Below are positions 4,964 through 6,005 of a DNA stretch of 6,005 bases, piece after piece. The position numbers were made by a program, and so were the translations under genes. The stretch comes from Candidatus Aminicenantota bacterium (lineage in GTDB: Bacteria > Acidobacteriota > Aminicenantia > Aminicenantales > JAFGBC01), in the NCBI GenBank assembly GCA_016933355.1, contig JAFGBC010000274.1, forward strand, positions 1 through 6,005. The letters are read 5' to 3'. How positions within the stretch are numbered: the first letter of the stretch is position 1; each line of letters opens with the position of its first letter. Below the pieces are notes generated by a model that saw nothing but the letters and a program-made list of their open reading frames with translations, had not been told where the DNA came from and searched no databases.

Positions 4964-6005
4964 CCGTCGGCGCCGCGCCGGCCGCTCCGCGCGTCCGGCG
5001 CGCGCTCCTTCGCTGGTATCGCGCCCGCCGCCGCGCCCTCCCCTGGCGGGGCGAGACGGACCCTTACAAGATCCTCGTCTCGGAGGTGATGCTCCAGCAG
5101 ACGACGGTGCCGGCCGTCGTCCCCTATTATGAGAGGTGGATCGCCCTTTTCCCAAACGTCGAAAGCCTGGGCAGGGCTCCGCTCCGCAAAGTCCTCAAAG
5201 CCTGGCAGGGCTTGGGGTATTACCAAAGGGCGAGGAACCTTCGGGCCGCGGCCCAAGTTGTCGTCGACCGGCACGGCGGCCGGGTTCCCGACGATCCAGC
5301 CGGGATCGCGAAGCTCCCCGGCGTCGGCCCCTACACGGCGGCCGCCGTCCTCAGCATCGCCTTCGGCAAGCCCTATCCGGTCATCGATGCCAACGTCCGC
5401 CGGCTCATGATGCGCTTCCTGGCGATCCGGGACGAGGCCGTCGCCGGTCGCGACGCGAAGATCCGGCCGTTTCTCGAGGCGGCGATTTCGCGCCGCAGCC
5501 CCGGCGATTTTAACCAGGCCCTGATGGAACTGGGCGGCCGGGTCTGCCGGTCCCGCCGTCCCCTCTGCGCCGGCTGTCCCGTCCGCGCAGACTGCGCCGC
5601 GTTCGCAAAAGGCATCCAGGAGATCATCCCCGCCCCCCGTACGAAGACGACGAAGCGGATCGAAGCCGTCGTCGCCGTCGTCGAGAGGGACGGCGCCTAT
5701 CTCATCCGGAAGCGTCCGGAGCGCGGGCTCCTGGGCGGGCTCTGGGAGTTTCCCGGCGGCAAGCGGGAGCCCGGCGAAACCCGGACGGCCGCGCTGCGCC
5801 GCGAGCTCCGGGAGGAGGTCGGCGTTCCGAGCCGGGACGAAAAACTCCTGGTCAAGGTCCGTCACGCCTACACCCAGTTTCAGGTCGACCTCTACGCCTA
5901 TCGCTGCGCGCTCGCCGGCGAGCCCCGCCCCCGCCCCGGCCGCCTGACCTGGGCGACGCTCGCCGCCCTCCGCCGCTACCCGTTCCCGTCGGGAAGCGCC
6001 AAGAT
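4945..6005 (+). CDS. mutY: A/G-specific adenine DNA glycosylase MutY with Nudix domain, 3' end cut by the window
   Basis: MutY removes adenine mispaired with 8-oxoguanine or G in base excision repair. Positions are counted from a provisional ATT start at 4945. The N-terminal helix RRALLRWYRARRRALPWR matches the family. The catalytic Glu lies in SEVMLQQT (Glu47, 5083-5085). The helix-hairpin-helix is LPGVGPYTA (5314-5340), with a Tyr that in my alignment matches the catalytic Tyr of Geobacillus MutY. The catalytic Asp lies in VIDANVRR (Asp148, 5386-5388). A [4Fe-4S] motif C-x6-C-x2-C-x5-C uses codons at 5545, 5566, 5575 and 5593. The C-terminal domain holds a complete Nudix box at 5758-5826, which most MutY proteins lack. 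No in-frame ATG, GTG or TTG occurs before GTG 5086/ATG 5089, and those would remove the catalytic Glu. The real start is therefore non-standard (ATT 4945 or 4954) or hidden by a sequence error. The last visible residues, YPFPSGSAK, resemble the end of MutY, so little is missing. The exporter operon beside it has no evident functional link. Confidence 0.9.
   Translation, partial: MRPISRTVGAAPAAPRVRRALLRWYRARRRALPWRGETDPYKILVSEVMLQQTTVPAVVPYYERWIALFPNVESLGRAPLRKVLKAWQGLGYYQRARNLRAAAQVVVDRHGGRVPDDPAGIAKLPGVGPYTAAAVLSIAFGKPYPVIDANVRRLMMRFLAIRDEAVAGRDAKIRPFLEAAISRRSPGDFNQALMELGGRVCRSRRPLCAGCPVRADCAAFAKGIQEIIPAPRTKTTKRIEAVVAVVERDGAYLIRKRPERGLLGGLWEFPGGKREPGETRTAALRRELREEVGVPSRDEKLLVKVRHAYTQFQVDLYAYRCALAGEPRPRPGRLTWATLAALRRYPFPSGSAK
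5758..5826 (+). other. complete Nudix box in the MutY C-terminal domain
   Basis: The 23 residues fit GX5EX7REUXEEXGU exactly: Gly at 5758, Glu at 5776-5778, then RELREEVGV ending at 5826. This is the metal-binding and catalytic signature of MutT-type pyrophosphohydrolases. It follows a MutT-like strand and the segment GLWEFPGG, so an active hydrolase domain is possible. Confidence 0.88.

Noticed and set aside
4807..5865. Long minus-strand frame opposite mutY
   Set aside because: The plus strand encodes MutY with all catalytic and Fe-S residues; the minus frame is a composition artefact.
5086..6005. mutY starting at GTG 5086 or ATG 5089
   Set aside because: This would drop the N-terminal helix, the LPWR segment and the catalytic Glu, all of which are encoded intact just upstream in the same frame.

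Overview
The window is about two thirds G+C and every confident gene lies on the plus strand. Codons ending in C or G dominate (GTC, ATC, CTC, GCC, AAG, GAG). Together with an ABC exporter cluster related to the Gld system, this suggests a GC-rich, probably Gram-negative bacterium, for example of the Acidobacteriota/Aminicenantota or deltaproteobacterial type. The taxonomic guess is inference only and weak, because no rRNA or marker gene is present.

Positions 1-193 are non-coding. They hold a convincing sigma70-type promoter (TTGTCT, 17 bp, TATAAT), a perfect 7-bp inverted repeat lying across its -35 box, and a leader of about 125 nt with two small hairpins. A strong Shine-Dalgarno sequence then precedes the first gene.

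Positions 194-4934 form a tight four-gene operon. It encodes an ABC ATPase (GldA-like), an ABC-2 permease (GldF-like), a membrane-anchored GldG-like auxiliary protein, and a membrane-anchored DUF4340 protein built from three tandem units. Two junctions are 4-base ATGA overlaps and the third has a 3-base gap, so translation is probably coupled. The ATPase should drive the six-helix permease. The GldG-like and DUF4340 proteins would place large domains on the outer side of the inner membrane and act as accessory or substrate-handling parts. The substrate is unknown and nothing here shows gliding motility.

From about 4945 to the window end is mutY, the A/G-specific adenine DNA glycosylase, cut off near its C-terminus. 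Two things stand out. No ATG, GTG or TTG in any frame lies between the DUF4340 stop codon and the middle of the MutY catalytic region. The C-terminal domain also carries a complete Nudix box, so the protein looks like a MutY-MutT fusion and not a standard MutY.

No tRNA, rRNA, CRISPR array, insertion sequence or phage gene was seen. The most interesting material is the uncharacterised exporter cassette with its triplicated DUF4340 partner, and the unusual MutY.
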